A stretch of DNA of 47,401 bases from an uncultured Clostridia bacterium. GTDB taxonomy: Bacteria > Bacillota > Clostridia > TANB77 > CAG-508. Where the stretch lies: NCBI GenBank assembly GCA_949538735.1, contig CATGLK010000014.1:1-47401 (forward strand). The letters are read 5' to 3'. The notes under the pieces are model-generated. The model ran no database searches, had not been told where the DNA came from, and worked only from the letters and a program-made list of their open reading frames with translations. Shown piece by piece: positions 44,389-47,401 of the stretch. A program made the position numbers and the translations under genes. Position 1 is the stretch's first letter. Each line of letters starts with the position of its first letter.

Positions 44389-45302
44389 TATTTGTTTATT
44401 AATTCTATTATGTTTTGATATCCTTGGTCTACAAGTTCTTGACTACTGTTTTGGTCTATTATCCATATGTGTTTTGCTTGTTCATATTCTTTTATTTCTA
44501 TTTGCTGAATATTTTCTTCTTGTTTTGTATTCAACTCTTTTTGTTGCTGTTGTGCTCTTTGTTGTAATAATTTCACATCTGGATTTAGTATGTCATGTGT
44601 GCCTATTAGTATTGTTACATTTTGCAATTTGCTTAGGTCTCCGTCTATTGGATTTACCAAGTAGTTTTCCATTCCTTCATTTGAAGCATATGCTATCCCT
44701 GCTAGTCTTAGTGCTTCCTTATTTAATATTGTATCTAATTTTTCTATTTTTTCAATTTCAGGGTTATTTAGTCTAACATCTAGCCATGGCGATATTAATA
44801 TTGTTTTTGCCGGCATCGGTATGTCTTGCTCTCCAAGTAGTTCTTCTAAAGCAAGTGATAGTCCACCTCCTGCGGAGTCGCCCATTATTATTAGGTTTTC
44901 ACTTCCTATTTGTTCTATTATTTCTTTATATAGTGGTTCTACCATATTGAATACGTCTTTATATGTGTATTTTGGTGTTAGTGGATAGTCTGGCAAAATT
45001 ATTGTCGCTCCTGTATCTTTTGCTAGTTGTTCTATGAATTTCCAGTGATTGCTTGTTGCTTCTGCCATGTATGAACCTCCATGGAAGTATAGAATTTTTT
45101 TGTTTGTTTGTTTTTCGTTTGTTGTTATGATGAATATGTTTCTTCCTTTGTATTGTTTTGTTTCTATGTTACATGTTTTTTCTACTTTTGTTGGAATTTT
45201 GGTTTGTATGTCTGCTGTTATGTAGTATATTAGTATTGTTAGTATTATTGCTATTATTATTAATATTGCCTCTAGTATTCCTTTTGCTATTTTGCTTTTC
45301 AT
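44388..45302 (-). CDS. Membrane-anchored alpha/beta hydrolase (esterase)
   Basis: A 304-residue alpha/beta hydrolase of the hormone-sensitive-lipase type. One N-terminal TM helix (GILEAILIIIAIILTILIYYIT) anchors it. The oxyanion motif is LYFHGGSYMAEA (HGG), the nucleophile motif is MGDSAGGGLS, the acid is likely the Asp in LIGTHDILNPD, and the His the one in AKHIWII. A Gln-rich stretch (LLQQRAQQQQKELNTKQEE) lies before the catalytic His. Substrate unknown; the neighbouring acyltransferase suggests acyl-ester turnover. Confidence 0.88.
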   Translation of the reverse strand: MKSKIAKGILEAILIIIAIILTILIYYITADIQTKIPTKVEKTCNIETKQYKGRNIFIITTNEKQTNKKILYFHGGSYMAEATSNHWKFIEQLAKDTGATIILPDYPLTPKYTYKDVFNMVEPLYKEIIEQIGSENLIIMGDSAGGGLSLALEELLGEQDIPMPAKTILISPWLDVRLNNPEIEKIEKLDTILNKEALRLAGIAYASNEGMENYLVNPIDGDLSKLQNVTILIGTHDILNPDVKLLQQRAQQQQKELNTKQEENIQQIEIKEYEQAKHIWIIDQNSSQELVDQGYQNIIELINK

Positions 45303-45372
45303 TTTATCACGCCCTTTTCTTTTGTTATTCTATCACATTTATTGAAATAATAAAAGGTTACACATAGAAAAA

Positions 45373-45403
45373 AGAATGCCATATTACAAAGTGACATTCC
45401 TTT
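45373..45403 (-). terminator. Terminator after the DinD-like gene
   Basis: On the minus strand GAATGTCAC and a partly matched TGGCATTC form a stem followed by TTTTTTC, about 25 bases past the stop codon of the DinD-like gene. Confidence 0.6.
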
Positions 45404-45428
45404 TTCTCTTGTTAGTCTATATTAAATA

Positions 45429-46289
45429 TTATTTGCGTTTTAAAGTTTTATTATTTTCTTTCTCTAATTGTTTTAAACTCTTTTTTGGTGTTGGTAAATC
45501 TTCTGGCATAGTTCCTCCATTTTTAGTAATTACTTCTCTTATATTTTTTCCAATATTATAATGAGTTTTATTTGCTTCTTTTTCACTACAAATATTATCT
45601 TTTTTTAATCTTGATTCAGTCTGTGTAATGCGAAAGAGATTTGCTGCAAGTTCTTCACTACCCATATTGTCTAGAATATCTTCTCTATACCTTAACCCTT
45701 TTCTTTTTGCAATGTCATTAGCAGTTTCTCCATTATATAATCCTTTATATCCACTATTATGAAATCTATCGAAATTTTTAACTCCTGCTTTTTTTGCTGT
45801 TTGGTTAAGTGAGTAATTTCCTTTTCGTGTTAAATCTCTTTGATAAAATCTTTTCTCATCTTCTGTTAGCATACTATATTCTTTTTCACTAATTTCTTGC
45901 TTTCTAGTTTGAACTGCAAAATATGTCTGAGCAAGAGCAATCACCTTTTTTCTGCTATCTCCATTTTGTGCTATTAAATAACAAGCATAACGAGTTAATT
46001 TGTGGTCATTAATCTCAACTTCTGCATTATTAGCACGTTTTGACAACTTATTGACATCAATAAAATGTTCAAATACACTAATACCACTATTTTGGCACGA
46101 TATTTTAGCTTTATCAATTATTTTCTCAAAATTTTGCCAGTTTGAATATTGTAGAATAGGCATAAGTTCTCTAGCATACCAAAATTCAACACCATTTTCA
46201 TCAATATGTTTTATATTTTCAAATGATTTATTATTCTTATCTATATCATTCAATAATATCATCTCCATTTCGTAATATTTTATTTTCAT
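45429..46289 (-). CDS. dinD: DNA damage-inducible protein D (DinD) family
   Basis: A protein of up to 286 residues matching DinD, an SOS-regulated protein that in E. coli acts on RecA filaments. Landmarks are FENIKHIDENGVEFWYARELMPILQYSNWQNFEKIIDKA, LTRYACYLIAQNGDSRKKVIALAQTYFAVQTRKQE and a C-terminal Lys/Glu-rich tail. The start is uncertain: the first ATG has only a weak site, while GGAG lies nine bases before a TTG at 46253. No LexA-like operator was recognised. Such genes travel with mobile elements, and the DGR-type RT is the next gene, divergent. Confidence 0.85.
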   Translation of the reverse strand: MKIKYYEMEMILLNDIDKNNKSFENIKHIDENGVEFWYARELMPILQYSNWQNFEKIIDKAKISCQNSGISVFEHFIDVNKLSKRANNAEVEINDHKLTRYACYLIAQNGDSRKKVIALAQTYFAVQTRKQEISEKEYSMLTEDEKRFYQRDLTRKGNYSLNQTAKKAGVKNFDRFHNSGYKGLYNGETANDIAKRKGLRYREDILDNMGSEELAANLFRITQTESRLKKDNICSEKEANKTHYNIGKNIREVITKNGGTMPEDLPTPKKSLKQLEKENNKTLKRK

Positions 46290-46411
46290 TTTCTCTTGTT
46301 GGTCTATGCATATTTTTATCTTCTTTGCAATAATTTTGCCGAAATTTGCAAAATATTTTCTTCTTTCGGATAATTTTATTATATAATTTTTATATTAATA
46401 AAGGAGACGTT

Positions 46412-47350
46412 ATGAAAAGAAAAAATAATTTATACCAACAATTGTACAATTTCGAAAATATAATTAATGCATATGATGAAGTATGTAAAAACACTAAAAA
46501 TAAGAGAAAAGTTGCAAATTATAAGCAATATAAATGTATATATATTTCTAGAATATATGATACTCTTATAAACAAAAACTATACTGTTGGCCCTTATAAT
46601 ATTTTTAATATATATGAACCTAAAAAAAGGAGAATCGTAAGCCAAAATATGCACGACAAAGTGATTAATCATTTAGTTAGTAGGCAAATCTTATACCCTG
46701 CTTTGCTACCTTGCCTTGTTGATAGCAATGTTGCAAGTCGAAAAGGATTAGGCACTAGAAAAGGGCTTGAATTAGCTAGTAATTTTCATAGAACTTGTAA
46801 GACTAAGTATGGAAATTATTATATTTTAAAATGTGATATTAGTAAGTTTTTTGCAAGTATTGACCACGAAGTATTAAAGCAAAAATTAAGGCGAAAAATT
46901 AAAGATAAAGATGCACTAGATATTGTGTTTTCAATTATCGATAGTGATACAGACGGTTTAAGTATTGGAAATATGACAAGTCAGGTCCTAGCAATTTTTT
47001 ATTTAAATGATTTAGACCATTTCATAAAAGAGGATTTACAAATAAAATATTATGTTAGATATCAAGATGATTTTTTGCTTTTTCATCATTCCAAACAGTA
47101 TTTAACATACTGCTTAAAGCAAATTAAAAATTTTTTAGAAAAAGAACATTTAACTCTTAATCCTAAGACAAGAATTTATAGCCATAAGAACAATTTTATA
47201 TTTTTAGGTAGAGATAAAGCTGGAAATTATGCAAAACATAGGGATATTAACAGAAGATTGAAGAAAAAATTATATCTATATAAAAATAATTTTATTAGTT
47301 TGAATAGCTTAACAAGTAGTTATATTTGTTATCATTCCTTATGCCCCTGA
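46412..47350 (+). CDS. Second DGR-type reverse transcriptase (intact frame)
   Basis: A 312-residue reverse transcriptase clearly paralogous to the one at 1735-2701, by eye about two thirds identical. Motifs: KKRRIVSQNMHDKVINHLV, ILKCDISKFFASIDHEVL (catalytic Asp), SIGNMTSQVLAIFYLNDLDHF (DGR-type SQ), YYVRYQDDFLLF (catalytic YxDD) and FIFLGRDKAGNYAKHR. There is no CGG and no frame break. AAGGAGACGTT precedes the ATG. Only 51 bases follow in the window, without a TR, so its template and target must be outside or it may serve the TR at 2893 in trans. Confidence 0.88.
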   Translation: MKRKNNLYQQLYNFENIINAYDEVCKNTKNKRKVANYKQYKCIYISRIYDTLINKNYTVGPYNIFNIYEPKKRRIVSQNMHDKVINHLVSRQILYPALLPCLVDSNVASRKGLGTRKGLELASNFHRTCKTKYGNYYILKCDISKFFASIDHEVLKQKLRRKIKDKDALDIVFSIIDSDTDGLSIGNMTSQVLAIFYLNDLDHFIKEDLQIKYYVRYQDDFLLFHHSKQYLTYCLKQIKNFLEKEHLTLNPKTRIYSHKNNFIFLGRDKAGNYAKHRDINRRLKKKLYLYKNNFISLNSLTSSYICYHSLCP

Positions 47351-47401
47351 TATCCGGACACTTTTTTAAAATGACCGTAGTAATGATATATCATTGCCAC
47401 G

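Overview
This is a low-GC, AT-rich chromosomal stretch of a spore-forming Bacillota, most likely an uncultured member of Clostridia. Supporting signs are the single-gene sporulation sigma factor sigK, whiA, typA, the ftsEX/M23 cell-wall cluster, tRNA-Gly genes with encoded CCA, Shine-Dalgarno sequences close to AGGAGG, and proteins of clostridial type. Almost all housekeeping genes lie on the minus strand.

Layout. 1-1351: the start of recN (it stops after 64 codons, at the window edge) and an Rpn-type nuclease. 1735-5451: a complete diversity-generating retroelement (DGR). It has a reverse transcriptase (+), a template repeat (TR), Avd, a MutS-like accessory protein, and a pilin-like surface protein whose C-terminal variable repeat (VR) differs from TR at 18 positions, 17 of them TR adenines. 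5663-15664: an AAA ATPase, rimI, hemW, whiA, prmC, ftsH, DUF1189, alr and a FemXAB enzyme. 15764-19916: hairpin repeats, a CoaD-like gene, two tRNA-Gly, a small unknown gene, pyrG behind a leader attenuator, and deoD. 19962-27761: greA, pgsA, a C-terminal processing protease, three tandem M23 peptidases and ftsXE. 27997-33666: split transketolase, a probable 6S RNA, hemolysin III, sigK, a 52-residue protein, a ParE/Phd toxin-antitoxin pair and DUF368. 33689-41985: a U32 protein and TrmR-like methyltransferase (probably tRNA wobble-uridine modification), a RelA/SpoT-domain protein, typA, plsC, cmk, a P-loop/Asp23 fusion and rlmN. 42045-47401: a ~430-bp fold-back element, a condensation-type acyltransferase, an esterase, a DinD-like protein and a second, intact DGR-type reverse transcriptase.

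The most unusual observation concerns the arginine codon CGG. Reading all genes by eye I found only 12 in-frame CGG triplets. At nine of them, in seven genes (the DGR RT, prmC, alr, ftsX, sigK three times, the ParE toxin and the P-loop/Asp23 gene), the normal family sequence continues only if the C is skipped and GGN (Gly) is read in the +1 frame. Each shifted reading runs through the expected C-terminus to a stop placed sensibly next to the following gene. The other three in-frame CGG (two in the CoaD-like gene, one in the RelA/SpoT gene) must be read as ordinary codons. This looks like recurrent +1 frameshifting, or quadruplet CGGN decoding, at a nearly abandoned codon.

Several families of intergenic palindromes built around GGGGACRG/GGGACAGGCC cores are scattered through the window, as are hairpin repeats around TATGTTATAGGAAAG. 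ORF boundaries here were adjusted to Shine-Dalgarno sites and family N-termini.
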